Positions 16,743-26,502 of a DNA stretch of 64,000 nucleotides are shown in pieces. The notes beneath the pieces are model-generated. The model was not told where the DNA came from, made no database searches, and saw only the letters and a program-made list of their open reading frames with translations. The DNA comes from JANQHS01 sp965227315 (GTDB lineage: Bacteria; Bacteroidota; Bacteroidia; Cytophagales; CCMP332), in assembly GCA_965227315.1 (NCBI GenBank), contig OZ245737.1:310001-374000 (forward strand), written 5' to 3'. Within the stretch, counting starts at the first letter, position 1. Each line of letters begins with the position of its first letter. A program made the translations under genes and the position numbers.

Positions 16743-18659
16743 TTAATCGTTATCCTCCAGTTCCTGTAGGTAGAATTCAGCGATTTTCAGATAGTCCCTT
16801 TCGGTGATAATGCCGACCAGCTTTCCTTGGCGATTTAGCACAGGCAAAGCTCCGATCTTATGCTCCAACATGAGCTTGATCCCGTCATGCATATTCGCGT
16901 CATTCTGGATGGTGATCACATTCTTGACCATGATCTTTTTGACCGGAGGAATAGGATCACCCTTTTTTCTGGCCATTGCATAATGTCTTCCCAGTCTGCC
17001 GAGGGTCACGACCCCAACCAGATCTCCTTCGTCATTTTCGACAAGCAGATGCCTGATCTGTTTCCACATCATAATATTGGGTACCAGATCGATCGGATCA
17101 TCCATGTTGACCGTATACAGATTTCTGGACATGATCTGATCAATGCGCTGGAACCGGTTCTTTCCACCCCCTGCCTCATCAAGCGTTGATATGCTCCATT
17201 CATGTACCGGGGTATTCGATTTTTGTCTTGAACTGATCCCACTGGTCAAGGCGATCATTATTCCATCGACAGAGCCCTCTTTCTTCATTTCGTTATAGGA
17301 ATCAAGCATCCATTGGGATCCGGTTTTACCCGCCTTGATCCTATCACTCAGAACTCCCAAATAGGTATCGATGTCCTTATCATCAACACCGGATTCCTGA
17401 AGGCCATTTTTTGCCATGGGCATCAGCTCCTGCTCGATCAGGTCTTCGGCAACATATCTTTTGCCATCGATCCAATTGATCCTGGATGCCAGGCCGGTTT
17501 TGGCGGCGTTATTGAAATTTCCTTTGAAAAGATCAAAGTCGAGCTTCTCCCATTTCCCGCGGTATTCATCAGGAAGACCGTTCATCAGACCAAGCCAAAA
17601 CGCCGAGTTGGTGATCTGGTCACGAACAGTGGGGCCGGAAGGAAGATATCTGTTCTCGATCCTCAGATGCGGCTTTCCATCGGATATTCCATAACAGACC
17701 CTGTTCCACTTGTAAATTGTGCCATTATGCAATTGTAAAGCCCTGAGTTCAGGCACTTTTCCATTTTTGAACTGATCAAGTGAATTCTCATACCCATTCA
17801 TACAGACCAGGGGACGGTGACTGGCTACGTCTTCCTTGAAGATCTCCATGATGTTCTCCTGTACCCACCGGTCTCCAAAATAAACCCTGGGCATCTTTTC
17901 CCTGATCTCTACCGGGTTATTCCTGGTATCTACGGATTGTTTAAAGAGGCCGATCCTGGTTTCTCTCCAAAGCCTTCTTCCGAGGAACAATGGGGAATTG
18001 GTGCAGGCAGATAATACGGGGGCGGAGATCACCTGAGCCCAATTGTATTTATCGACAAAATCACTTGATCCCAACTGATAATGAAGTTGGAAACTCGTAT
18101 TACAGCTCTCGAACATCACCGAATCGCTGCTGGTGATCAATTCGTCGATCCCCTGCAGATAAAAGGATGAAGGCCCTCCTCTTTGGGCCATGATGGCATC
18201 GTTGAGGGCAAAGTATCTCTCCCTTGGGGTCATGTAGTCCAGGGTGACATCTGTGGACCTTATTGTGGGGCATATTCCCGTAAGAATGTAATCGGCATCG
18301 AATTTATCAAGCTGTTTTTTGAGTGTGCCCAGATGGTTTATAATCCTTTTTTCAAGTTCTGATAGACAGTTCCCGGTGAATGCGATTGGTTTGAGGTTGA
18401 TCTCCAGATTGAACTTGGCCAGTTCATTGGTGAATCGCTCATCCTTAATTCCTTCAAGTACTTCATCTGCTATTGGAGCCGGTCGGAAAAACTTATCGAT
18501 CAGACATAACTCCTGTTCACACCCGATCCTGATCCTGTCCTCCTCGATCATCCCTTCATCGATCATCAGCTCCAGGGTCTCAATATCCTTGAAGAGATAA
18601 TGCATAAATTCCCGTACAGCAGCCTTTGAATCGGATCGAATTACTCGGAAATCTCCCAT
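16743..18659 (-). CDS. Glutamate-cysteine ligase family 2 (GCS2)-like protein fused to two CBS domains
   Basis: 638 aa from ATG 18659; an upstream TTG (18692) is possible but less likely. Residues 1-450 resemble the GCS2 carboxylate-amine ligase fold: R-I-G-C-E-Q-E, F-N-L-E-I-N and R-I-E-N-R-Y-L-P-S-G-P-T. The C-terminal 130 residues form two CBS domains, with M-S-R-N-L-Y-T-V, L-V-G-V-V-T, M-V-K-N-V-I-T and L-V-G-I-I-T-E-R-D-Y. GCS2 enzymes join an amino acid to a glutamate-like carboxylate using ATP, and paired CBS domains bind adenine nucleotides, so allosteric control by energy state is inferred. The substrate is unknown; glutathione synthesis is not certain. Confidence 0.75.
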   Translation of the reverse strand: MGDFRVIRSDSKAAVREFMHYLFKDIETLELMIDEGMIEEDRIRIGCEQELCLIDKFFRPAPIADEVLEGIKDERFTNELAKFNLEINLKPIAFTGNCLSELEKRIINHLGTLKKQLDKFDADYILTGICPTIRSTDVTLDYMTPRERYFALNDAIMAQRGGPSSFYLQGIDELITSSDSVMFESCNTSFQLHYQLGSSDFVDKYNWAQVISAPVLSACTNSPLFLGRRLWRETRIGLFKQSVDTRNNPVEIREKMPRVYFGDRWVQENIMEIFKEDVASHRPLVCMNGYENSLDQFKNGKVPELRALQLHNGTIYKWNRVCYGISDGKPHLRIENRYLPSGPTVRDQITNSAFWLGLMNGLPDEYRGKWEKLDFDLFKGNFNNAAKTGLASRINWIDGKRYVAEDLIEQELMPMAKNGLQESGVDDKDIDTYLGVLSDRIKAGKTGSQWMLDSYNEMKKEGSVDGIMIALTSGISSRQKSNTPVHEWSISTLDEAGGGKNRFQRIDQIMSRNLYTVNMDDPIDLVPNIMMWKQIRHLLVENDEGDLVGVVTLGRLGRHYAMARKKGDPIPPVKKIMVKNVITIQNDANMHDGIKLMLEHKIGALPVLNRQGKLVGIITERDYLKIAEFYLQELEDND

Positions 18660-18751
18660 AATACTAAGTGTTTGCCGAAAGTATTCTCCCAATTTGCCAT
18701 GGGAAATGATCTAAGTCAGGTTAAATCATGACTGGAAGAACGGGCCGGAGC

Positions 18752-18778
18752 AAAAAAAAGGGCAGGAAATACCTGCCC
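18752..18778 (-). terminator. Intrinsic terminator of the tricorn-type protease gene
   Basis: On the minus strand a 7-bp GC-rich stem (GGGCAGG / CCTGCCC, loop of 5) is followed by eight T residues. It lies about 20 nt past the stop of the S41 gene. Confidence 0.85.
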
Positions 18779-18797
18779 TCGGCACAATGTCCTGACA

Positions 18798-21700
18798 TTA
18801 ATTCCCCTTACCTATGCCTTTTCGATCTGGCCCCTTGGGTTTCTCAGGTGCCTTTGGATAAGTCTCCAGAGCCTTCATGACCAGTTCGATGGCTTTGTCA
18901 AGCTGTGGATCCTCACCTCTAAAAACAGCATCGGAAGGGTTTTCGACCTCATAATCAGGGTCGACTCCATATCCTTCTACATCCCATTCTCCTTCGGTAT
19001 TGTAAAATCCGAAATTTGGTGAGCTTACTCCCCCACCATCGATAAGCGAGGGCCAACCACCCGAATATCCGACCAGACCGCCCCAGGTTCTTTTACCAAC
19101 TACAGGTCCGACTTTGGCCTTCTTAAAGAAGTACGGGAAAGCATCACCTCCGCTACCTGCCCATTCGTTGGCGAGCATAACCTTGGGACCATTATTGACA
19201 ACAAAAGGAGAAGGATCCGTCTTGCGGTCTCTCCTGCCCCAATAGCTCAATATTGGACGGTTCAACATTTCGATGAAGCGGTCGGGTACCTGACCACCTG
19301 AATTAAACCTCTCGTCGATGATCAGGCCATCCATGTTATGTTGCGCCTGGAACATTCTCATGAGTTCATTCTGACCTCCGATACCGGTATTCGGAACGTA
19401 GATATAACCGATCTTTCCCCCGGTTGCCTCATAAACTTTCTTACGGTTCATCTCCACCCAATTTTGGTTGCGGATTTTGAATTCGCTGCTCATTGTCTTC
19501 ACCAGGATATCACGGGCATCCGAGCTATTTCCCGATGCACTCACCGTGAGGGATACTGTCTTGTTTTGAAGACCCTGGAACGGAGCCCAGGGATCCTTAT
19601 CCTTGTCCAATGGAATTCCATTCACCGCCAATACGTATTCTCCCTCTTTTACATTGAGGTTCGGTGCCGCCAGCGGCGAGTTAAATTCGGGATCCCATGC
19701 CGCTCCACGATAGATCTTTTGTATCCTGTAGGCGCCTTTGCCTTGATCGAGCTCGAAATCTACTCCCAAAAGTCCTACACCAATTTTAGCAGCCGATTTC
19801 ACATCCCCACCGTAGTTGTAGGCATGTCCCACGTTGAGTTCGCCGAAAAGCTCACCGATCAGAAAGCTGACGTCTCTCCGGCTATTGCAATAAGGAAGGA
19901 TCTTGGCATAGCGATCATACATCCCGGCCCAGTCCACCTGATGCATTTCGGCATCATAGAAGAAATCCCTTTGCACTCTCCATGCTTCTCTGAAGATCTG
20001 TGGCCACTCCTTGGTTGGGTCAACCTCGAATTTCATTTCCGCTGTGTTGATCTTCCCATCTCCGGACTTTTTGCCCTTGGCAACATCAATGATACCATAT
20101 GATCCTCCGGTAGAGTAAAGGAGCTTCTTTCTATCCGATGAGAGTTCATAACCGTAAACACCGGAAATTATGGTCTCGGGCTTTCTTTCCTCAATATCAT
20201 AGTACCTGATCGATCCTCCGGTCACGCCTTTTCCTGCGCCCGCCAATGGATACTCCATAAAGATCACCTTGCCATCAACGGTGGCAAGCGAACTCATGTT
20301 TCCCGGATCTACAGGTAACACCTCTGCTCTGGACTCAAAGCCATCTGAGTCCAGTGTAACGGATTCATCTTTCTCCTCGTCTTCGTCATCCTTTTTCTTG
20401 CCCTTCTTGTCATCGCTCTCTTCTTCTTCCTGACCAGCCTCTTCGACATCATTTCTCGGCACAAGCAAGGGGTCTGTATCCTTGGCCATGGCAACTCCCA
20501 TCAGCTTGGTTGAATTGGGGTAGATAAATGCCCAGTCCATGTCACTATAAATGGGAGAAAAATGCCTGTTGGAGGTATAAAATACGTATTTCCCGTCGGG
20601 GCTGAATACCGGACTGCGATCATTATAAAACCCGCTGGTGAGCTCGATCAACTTCTTGGACTGATCATCCCAACAAAGGATTTGATAATTATACTTTTCG
20701 GATTCTCCTGAAAAAAGAAGATAGCGACTGTCTTTACTCCAGTCCAGTGTGTAGTTGGGATAACGATCGGTTTTGAAAACTCTGGTCACCTTCTTGGAAG
20801 ATACATCGATGATGTATAGAATACCGGCTTTTTCGAAATAGGCGATCTTCTTGGAATCGGGCGACCATTTTGCCCAGTAATAATAGGTCTTGTTTCCCTT
20901 GGTCAATTGAGTAGGCTTTCCACTGCCATCAGCCGGCATAGTATATAATTCATATTCACCTGATTCATCTGAAAAGTATGCTATGCTCTTTCCATCCGGC
21001 GACATCCTCGGTGCTCTCTCGGCGATTCCCGGAGTGCGGGTAAGATTTAAGGTTGGTCCATGCTCGGCTGGAACGGTGACAAGATCCCCCCTGGCCTCAA
21101 AAAGCGCCCTCTTGCCGCCTGTGGAAATATCGTACCAGTTTACGTATTTGGAAAAATCCTTCATTTCCGGTCTGGCGGAAAGCCTGTTTGTCGGTATGGT
21201 AATATCGATTTGCTTTAAATCGCCCGACTTGAGGTTGAAGGTGTGAAGGCTACCGCCATTTTCAAAAATGATCTCTTCAGGCCCCAGCGATGGGAACTTC
21301 ACATCGTAATCCGTGAACTTGGTTTCCTGATTGAATGACTTGTCAGTGACATTGTAGGACCACAGGTTCATACGAGCATTCGGCCCGCGATCGGATATGA
21401 AATAAACCTTATCCCCAACCCACATTGGGATATCATTGGAACCGGGATACTTGGTGATCTTCTCGGATTTTTTAGCCTCATAATCATAGATCCACAACTG
21501 GGAGGCGGTCCCCCCCTGATACCTCTTCCAATTTCTGAACGTTCTGTCCAGATATTGATAGGCCAATTTTTTTCCATCCGGGCTGAAGCATGCCCATTCG
21601 ATATAGAAGAATGGCATTTTCTCAGGCATTCCACCCTTTTCATCGACCAGATAGAACTGCGAGAACCTATATGAGGGAGATTCCCGGCCGGAGGCGAACA

Positions 21701-22079
21701 TGATCTGTCCGGTTGTTGGGTGCCAGCCTTGTACATAGTCAGAGCTTGGATGATATGTGATCCGGTCTGGTACTCCGCCCTCAGTCGGTATGGTGTAGAC
21801 ATCTGTATTTCCATCATAATTTCCAGTAAATGCGATGCTGGAACCATCATTGGAAAACTTCGGAAAGGATTCGGCTCCATCGGCATTGGTGATCTGCCTG
21901 GCCATTCCCCCTTTTTTGTCTACAACCCAAAGATCCTCGGCATAAAGGAAGACGATCTTGTCCTTGCTGATATCAGGGAACCTCAGCATTAAAGCATCAG
22001 GCTTGGTTTCCTGGCCGAAGGAATATTGGCCAATCATCATCAAGCCAACCAATAGGAGTATTCTGGAATCTATTTTCAT
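18798..22079 (-). CDS. Tricorn protease homologue, S41 family
   Basis: 1093 aa with a signal peptide (1-22). The N-terminal half holds TolB/PD40-type propeller blades (F-S-N-D-G-S-S-I-A-F, F-S-P-D-G-K-K-L-A-Y, W-S-P-D-S-K-K-I-A-Y). Around residues 555-585 a highly charged linker of Asp, Glu and Lys appears. A PDZ-like segment (about 790-860, G-E-Y-V-L-A-V-N-G) and an S41 catalytic domain follow, with Ser976 in the N-E-W-A-G-S-G-G-D motif. Tricorn-type enzymes degrade peptides; the signal peptide places this one in the periplasm. Full length for the family. It has its own -7 box and terminator, so it is monocistronic. Confidence 0.88.
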   Translation of the reverse strand: MKIDSRILLLVGLMMIGQYSFGQETKPDALMLRFPDISKDKIVFLYAEDLWVVDKKGGMARQITNADGAESFPKFSNDGSSIAFTGNYDGNTDVYTIPTEGGVPDRITYHPSSDYVQGWHPTTGQIMFASGRESPSYRFSQFYLVDEKGGMPEKMPFFYIEWACFSPDGKKLAYQYLDRTFRNWKRYQGGTASQLWIYDYEAKKSEKITKYPGSNDIPMWVGDKVYFISDRGPNARMNLWSYNVTDKSFNQETKFTDYDVKFPSLGPEEIIFENGGSLHTFNLKSGDLKQIDITIPTNRLSARPEMKDFSKYVNWYDISTGGKRALFEARGDLVTVPAEHGPTLNLTRTPGIAERAPRMSPDGKSIAYFSDESGEYELYTMPADGSGKPTQLTKGNKTYYYWAKWSPDSKKIAYFEKAGILYIIDVSSKKVTRVFKTDRYPNYTLDWSKDSRYLLFSGESEKYNYQILCWDDQSKKLIELTSGFYNDRSPVFSPDGKYVFYTSNRHFSPIYSDMDWAFIYPNSTKLMGVAMAKDTDPLLVPRNDVEEAGQEEEESDDKKGKKKDDEDEEKDESVTLDSDGFESRAEVLPVDPGNMSSLATVDGKVIFMEYPLAGAGKGVTGGSIRYYDIEERKPETIISGVYGYELSSDRKKLLYSTGGSYGIIDVAKGKKSGDGKINTAEMKFEVDPTKEWPQIFREAWRVQRDFFYDAEMHQVDWAGMYDRYAKILPYCNSRRDVSFLIGELFGELNVGHAYNYGGDVKSAAKIGVGLLGVDFELDQGKGAYRIQKIYRGAAWDPEFNSPLAAPNLNVKEGEYVLAVNGIPLDKDKDPWAPFQGLQNKTVSLTVSASGNSSDARDILVKTMSSEFKIRNQNWVEMNRKKVYEATGGKIGYIYVPNTGIGGQNELMRMFQAQHNMDGLIIDERFNSGGQVPDRFIEMLNRPILSYWGRRDRKTDPSPFVVNNGPKVMLANEWAGSGGDAFPYFFKKAKVGPVVGKRTWGGLVGYSGGWPSLIDGGGVSSPNFGFYNTEGEWDVEGYGVDPDYEVENPSDAVFRGEDPQLDKAIELVMKALETYPKAPEKPKGPDRKGIGKGN

Positions 22080-22107
22080 GATCTAAATTTCTGTAAAACT
22101 ATTTGGA

Positions 22108-22115
22108 CAAAGGTA
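22108..22115 (-). promoter_or_regulatory. -7 box candidate for the tricorn-type protease
   Basis: TACCTTTG on the minus strand, 28 nt upstream of the ATG at 22079, matches TAnnTTTG. Confidence 0.4.
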
Positions 22116-22179
22116 TTGTCATTTGGTTTTTGAAACGAAAGGTTGAATTCCTTGATTAGTGGGTAAATCCTAAGGCAAA

Positions 22180-23025
22180 TTGATTATCAAAATTATGGCT
22201 CTTATGCTGGTGGCAATGGCCTTCATTTCCAGCTTTATGCAATTCAGAATAAGCGAAGAGGAGGTTAACAAAAGATTCGAAACCAAGGGAGTAGCGGTTG
22301 AAATGAACGAGTACCACTTTGGACCTCGTAAGATCAGATACTACCAAACTGGATTTGAACAGGGAGAAAAGAAGCCCTTGATCCTTTTTGTGCACGGAGC
22401 CCCGGGAAGTTCTCAGGATAACCTGGGTTTTCTGGAGAACGAGGAGTTGCTAAAGGTGTTTTCAATGATCAGTGTCGATAGACCTGGTTATGGTTATTCC
22501 AATTTCGGCCATAGCATGAAATCGATCGAAGAACAGTGCAGGATCATCGGCAAGCTCCTTGAAGACATAGATCAAGAAAGGAGTGTAACGCTCGTCGGCC
22601 ATTCCTTCGGAGGGCCCGTAGTCGCAGGTATGGCATCCATGTTTCCGGAAAAGGTAGACAACATCCTCATGCTGGCACCTGCGTTGGATCCAAGGGAAGA
22701 GAAGTTCATCGGGTTGGCCAGGTTTTCAAAAATTCCACCCATACGTTGGTTGACCCCGATGGCCTGGAAGGTTGCCGCAGACGAAAAAACCAGTCATGTA
22801 GATGAGCTTCTGAAAATGGAGCCCAACTGGCCAGATATTCGATGCAAGGTGGTTCACATGCATGGCACCAAGGATTCTCTCGTACCCTACTCAAACATCA
22901 AGATCACTAAGGAAAAAATGACAAATGCCCGGGTTGAGATCATAAGTCTTGAGGGGGCTGATCATTTCCTGCCCTGGTCTCATGCTGAACAAATAAGGGA
23001 GGTATTGCTCTCCCTGGTAGATTAA
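22180..23025 (+). CDS. Alpha/beta hydrolase, membrane-anchored or exported
   Basis: 281 aa from TTG 22180; ATG 22195 is an equally plausible start. A hydrophobic N-terminal segment (about 3-20) precedes the fold. Visible elements are the oxyanion region VHGAPGSS, the nucleophile elbow GHSFGG with Ser142, Asp in HGTKDSLVP and His in GADHFLPW. The substrate cannot be told from sequence. Its 3' end overlaps the convergent dienelactone hydrolase gene by 4 nt. Confidence 0.8.
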   Translation: MIIKIMALMLVAMAFISSFMQFRISEEEVNKRFETKGVAVEMNEYHFGPRKIRYYQTGFEQGEKKPLILFVHGAPGSSQDNLGFLENEELLKVFSMISVDRPGYGYSNFGHSMKSIEEQCRIIGKLLEDIDQERSVTLVGHSFGGPVVAGMASMFPEKVDNILMLAPALDPREEKFIGLARFSKIPPIRWLTPMAWKVAADEKTSHVDELLKMEPNWPDIRCKVVHMHGTKDSLVPYSNIKITKEKMTNARVEIISLEGADHFLPWSHAEQIREVLLSLVD

Positions 23026-23849
23026 TCCCGAAAAAACTCCAGGGTCTTCATAAACGCATCCTGGGCTGCCGGCTCATCGTAACTGGGCTGACTGGGATTG
23101 GCAAATGCATGACCGGCATCATAGATCTGGACCTCAAGGTTTTTCGACGCCTGCTTCATGCCTTGACGGAAGCGCTCGACAAGTTCCATGCTGATGCCCT
23201 GGTCCTGGCTTCCGAAGAATCCAAGTACTTCGGCATTCAGGTTCTGAAGTTTGTTCGGATCTGTTTCAGGCCAACCATAATAGATCACACATTTTGAGGA
23301 CGAACGCCCCGCAATGATCGCCGCTTTCAACGACCAGCCACCCCCGAAACACCAACCCAGGGTATAAAACTCACTCGTCGTTCCCGCATGGTTCATTCCT
23401 GCCTTGATCAACTCCTTGATCCTGTCTTCCTTAGTTGCCTGCATGTAGGTGCGGGCATCTTCCCGATTATCCGCCACTTTGCCATCGTAGAGGTCTAGGG
23501 CCATAACGTTCACGTGGCCCAATTCTTCAAAATAGCGATCAGCTTCTCTTTTGATATGATCGTTCAATCCCCACCACTCCTGAAAAATCAGTAGCCAGGT
23601 TTTGGAATTGGAATTTCGCACCACATAAGCGCTTCCCTTATCCTGATTTGGGACCGGAAATTCCTCCATTCGACCTTGCCCTTGATATTCCTGGATTGGC
23701 GTAGGCAGCTCATGTGCGTTTAAGAATGCTTCATCATCGGCAAGCTTTGCAAATTCCCCATTGGGTGTTCCACATACAGGGATTTGATCTTGTGCATAAA
23801 TAATTGATAAAGAGAATATTATAAGCGATATAGTAAATGATATTTTCAT
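23022..23849 (-). CDS. Dienelactone hydrolase family protein, exported
   Basis: 275 aa with a signal peptide (1-19, ending Y-A-Q). The family nucleophile is a cysteine, seen as Cys167 in LGWCFGGG; the acid is in FFGSQDQGI and the histidine in AGHAFANP. The early E-W-W-G-L-N motif is also typical. Such enzymes hydrolyse lactone or ester bonds; the substrate is not known. It starts 1 nt after the stop of the YjbQ gene, so the two form an operon. Confidence 0.85.
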   Translation of the reverse strand: MKISFTISLIIFSLSIIYAQDQIPVCGTPNGEFAKLADDEAFLNAHELPTPIQEYQGQGRMEEFPVPNQDKGSAYVVRNSNSKTWLLIFQEWWGLNDHIKREADRYFEELGHVNVMALDLYDGKVADNREDARTYMQATKEDRIKELIKAGMNHAGTTSEFYTLGWCFGGGWSLKAAIIAGRSSSKCVIYYGWPETDPNKLQNLNAEVLGFFGSQDQGISMELVERFRQGMKQASKNLEVQIYDAGHAFANPSQPSYDEPAAQDAFMKTLEFFRD

Positions 23850-23850
23850 A

Positions 23851-24273
23851 TTATTTTCCGGTGATCTGAAGATGAATAGTTCTTTCCCTTGGTCTGGTAT
23901 CGAAATCGATAAAAACGATCTGCTGCCAGGTGCCGAGAAGCATTTCCTTGTTTACAAAAGGAACTGTTAAAGATGTCTTGATCAATGCTGACCTCAGATG
24001 ACTGGCTCCGTTGCCATCACCCCAGGTTTGATTGTGAGCGTAATTCTTTTCATAGGGAGCAATGCTTTCCAGAAGTTCCGCCACATCGGTATTTACCAGT
24101 CCCGGTTCAAACTCCAGGGTGGTGATCCCCGTGGTTGATCCCTCTGCAAAGATGAGTACCTGCCCTTGCTTGATATCGCCGCTGGTGATATAATCGGCTA
24201 CGCGCTGGGTGATATCATAAATGCTTGTGTTCCCTTCGGTATTAAGCGATATAGAGGTTGTTCGGAGGTCCAT
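23851..24273 (-). CDS. YjbQ/UPF0047 family protein
   Basis: 140 aa, the usual length. Conserved blocks are F-A-E-G-S-T-T-G-I-T-T-L-E, NYAHNQTWGDGNGASHLR, L-L-G-T-W-Q-Q-I and D-F-D-T-R-P-R. Family members have weak thiamin-phosphate-synthase-like activity in vitro and an unclear cellular role. First gene of a two-gene operon with the dienelactone hydrolase. Confidence 0.88.
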   Translation of the reverse strand: MDLRTTSISLNTEGNTSIYDITQRVADYITSGDIKQGQVLIFAEGSTTGITTLEFEPGLVNTDVAELLESIAPYEKNYAHNQTWGDGNGASHLRSALIKTSLTVPFVNKEMLLGTWQQIVFIDFDTRPRERTIHLQITGK

Positions 24274-24299
24274 GAATGCTCTATAAAGCTAATTATTCA

Positions 24300-24307
24300 T
24301 ACCTTTG
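24300..24307 (+). promoter_or_regulatory. -7 box candidate for the LamG/T9SS gene
   Basis: TACCTTTG, 15 nt before the ATG at 24323, matches TAnnTTTG and implies a very short leader. Confidence 0.4.
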
Positions 24308-24322
24308 GATCAACCTTAAAGC

Positions 24323-25747
24323 ATGAAAAGATCTTTTCTAATAGGGTCCTTACTCTTCCTGATCGTTACCCCAAAAAGCGCCGTTGGGCAATGGGCAATT
24401 GACCTGGACAGCGCTATAATCAATGCTCAAGAAGTATATGTAAACCCAGGCCCACTATTATATCTTCCTCTTGGCAAGCATTTTACCATGGAGCTAAAGG
24501 CCCGATTATATGGTCCTGATATACCGATTGTAGACGAATACCTTTGGTTCGATCAGCAATGGGAATCACCAGGTGGTGGCTTTGAGATATATGGATATAA
24601 TTTTCGCCTTGGAAAAGGCAATAACCAAACCAACATTATCGTCAATTCAAGTCTCGCAATGGGGCAATCGATCTTCGCAAACGTTGATCATATTTCTGAT
24701 TCAATTCCCTATGATACTCTTTGGCATCATTATGCCTTGGTTTTAAAAGCTGATACGGTAAAACTCCTTATCGATGGACAGCTCTTAAAATCCGAGCCTC
24801 TTTCATACGGGTTTCATCAACAGGAAGGGATGTTTAGGATCCACGGTGAAAAATCCATGGTCGATCAGATCAGAATTTGGGATACCTCCCTGACCACTTT
24901 TCAGATCGACCTGATCATGGATAGTTGTATAGACAATGATCCTCACTTGGCTCTGAACTACCCTATGGAGAGCTATTTTAATCGTGACAGCCTACGAGAT
25001 CACAGTAGCCAGTCCATAAATGCCAACATAACCAGACTCCACCAGGACCATATATCTCGAAATTGGACTCAAGGTACGTATTGCACAGGATGTGATCTGG
25101 GATTATATTTTTCTCCTATAGATACAATTTTTGTTTGCTTCGGTGACAGCATTAAACTGTTTGGCACCACTTACTACAATATTGATCAAAGCATCTTTCA
25201 TGAAGAGTTTATTTCAGGGACAGTTTGCGATACCATCAAATCTTTCATTATTGTTCCTGCAGGAATAAACAACCTTGAGGTTTGGATTCAGGATGACTCA
25301 TTATTGGTTCCCTGGTTGCCAAACCTAACACCGCCCTATTCTATCTCCTGGCATTACTGTGACAGCAATTATGCCCAGGTCTCCGGAGCCTCGGGATCCA
25401 GCTTCCATCCTAAAAATTCGGGGAGTTATGCAGCCATATTGCATCACATGGGATGCGCTGACACTTCACTCTGTGTTGATATCCAGGTCAACCCGATTAT
25501 GGTAAAGGAGAACTTGGCCGTCTTGGCATACCCGATCCCCTCTAAGGACAAGGTTATTTTAAGTTTAGGACTTGAATTGGAAGGCCATTTCATTTTAAAG
25601 AGTATCACAGGAATTCCAATGGTTCAAAAAAAGCTACCCCCTCATGAGAAGTTTGAAATCGATATAGAAAATCTGCCAGGAGGATTGTATTTCTTGGAAA
25701 TTCATTCAAAACAAGTGGAAGATATACTCAAGATCTTAAAAGAATAG
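24323..25747 (+). CDS. Secreted LamG-like domain protein with T9SS sorting domain
   Basis: 474 aa with a signal peptide (1-22). Residues about 40-200 look like a LamG/concanavalin sandwich (F-T-M-E-L-K-A, W-H-H-Y-A-L-V-L, L-L-I-D-G-Q-L-L). The middle has scattered Cys residues. The last about 75 residues form a type A T9SS C-terminal sorting domain (A-Y-P-I-P-S-K-D-K, N-L-P-G-G-L-Y-F-L-E-I). Proteins of this kind cross the outer membrane by the type IX system. The ligand is unknown. The 3' end overlaps the convergent MBL gene by 12 nt. Confidence 0.75.
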   Translation: MKRSFLIGSLLFLIVTPKSAVGQWAIDLDSAIINAQEVYVNPGPLLYLPLGKHFTMELKARLYGPDIPIVDEYLWFDQQWESPGGGFEIYGYNFRLGKGNNQTNIIVNSSLAMGQSIFANVDHISDSIPYDTLWHHYALVLKADTVKLLIDGQLLKSEPLSYGFHQQEGMFRIHGEKSMVDQIRIWDTSLTTFQIDLIMDSCIDNDPHLALNYPMESYFNRDSLRDHSSQSINANITRLHQDHISRNWTQGTYCTGCDLGLYFSPIDTIFVCFGDSIKLFGTTYYNIDQSIFHEEFISGTVCDTIKSFIIVPAGINNLEVWIQDDSLLVPWLPNLTPPYSISWHYCDSNYAQVSGASGSSFHPKNSGSYAAILHHMGCADTSLCVDIQVNPIMVKENLAVLAYPIPSKDKVILSLGLELEGHFILKSITGIPMVQKKLPPHEKFEIDIENLPGGLYFLEIHSKQVEDILKILKE

Positions 25748-26473
25748 CTCCGTTCCATCCTCTGCCATGTTCTCTTTGACCTTTTCCGAATTAGAAAGCA
25801 TCTCATCGCCGAAATGATTTAGGATCAGGTTATTTGTCCGGATCTCCGCTCCTCGCTCTTCGATCTGAGAATAGGTCACATGTCCCGGTCTGATCGAGCT
25901 GAAATTGTTGCATTCCAACATCATCAGCTTTGTTCCTTCTGCGATCCGTGGAATATTTGAATTCCATTCCGTATCTCCGGAAAACCCCATGGTCTTTTCG
26001 CCGATACTGATTCTTAGCCCATGCGGAATGGAATCCGGTGCATGGACTACCGGTACTGGCCAAACCCGAATGCCTCCTGACTCAAATTCTATCTCGCTTT
26101 CATACTCCCGAATGAAAAGTCCATCCTGATCCACCAATTCATCCCCAAGTCCGGGGTAAAGAGCTTCTCCCAAATCCCTGATCCTCTTCTTAGCTCCTGT
26201 TGGAGCCCATATCTCAAGGTTGCTCCCTCTCCCAAAAAACCTCCTGTTGATCAGGATAAAGGGAATTCCGCCGTAGTGATCTCCATGAAAATGTGTAATA
26301 AATATTCTCTGAAGTCTGTCCAGATCTCCAAAAGTCCTGACGAGGTTAACATAGGCATTGGCCCCACAGTCAACGATAAAGTTCTTTTCTCCCTCTTCTA
26401 CCAAAAAGCAGGATTGAAACCTACCTCCCGTAGAAAAGGCGTCCCCGGAACCAATAACGGTAAGCTTTCCCAT
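25736..26473 (-). CDS. MBL-fold metallo-hydrolase, ribonuclease Z-like
   Basis: 245 aa from ATG 26473 (an upstream start adds 7 residues). The metal motif is THFHGDHYGG. Further metal residues are suggested by V-V-H-A-P-D-S, F-S-G-D-T-E-W and L-N-H-F-G-D-E. The order fits RNase Z-like or general beta-lactamase-fold hydrolases, but the length (245 aa) is shorter than a typical RNase Z, so a generic hydrolase is the safer name. It is probably in an operon with the SLOG protein and the membrane protein upstream. Confidence 0.8.
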   Translation of the reverse strand: MGKLTVIGSGDAFSTGGRFQSCFLVEEGEKNFIVDCGANAYVNLVRTFGDLDRLQRIFITHFHGDHYGGIPFILINRRFFGRGSNLEIWAPTGAKKRIRDLGEALYPGLGDELVDQDGLFIREYESEIEFESGGIRVWPVPVVHAPDSIPHGLRISIGEKTMGFSGDTEWNSNIPRIAEGTKLMMLECNNFSSIRPGHVTYSQIEERGAEIRTNNLILNHFGDEMLSNSEKVKENMAEDGTELFF

Positions 26474-26502
26474 CCGTGAAAAATAGGCATTCAATTCGAA
26501 AG

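Noticed and set aside
19338..20102. Long open frame (254 codons) on the plus strand inside the tricorn-type protease gene
   Set aside because: It is antisense to a gene with clear domains, has no family character, and no promoter or start context.
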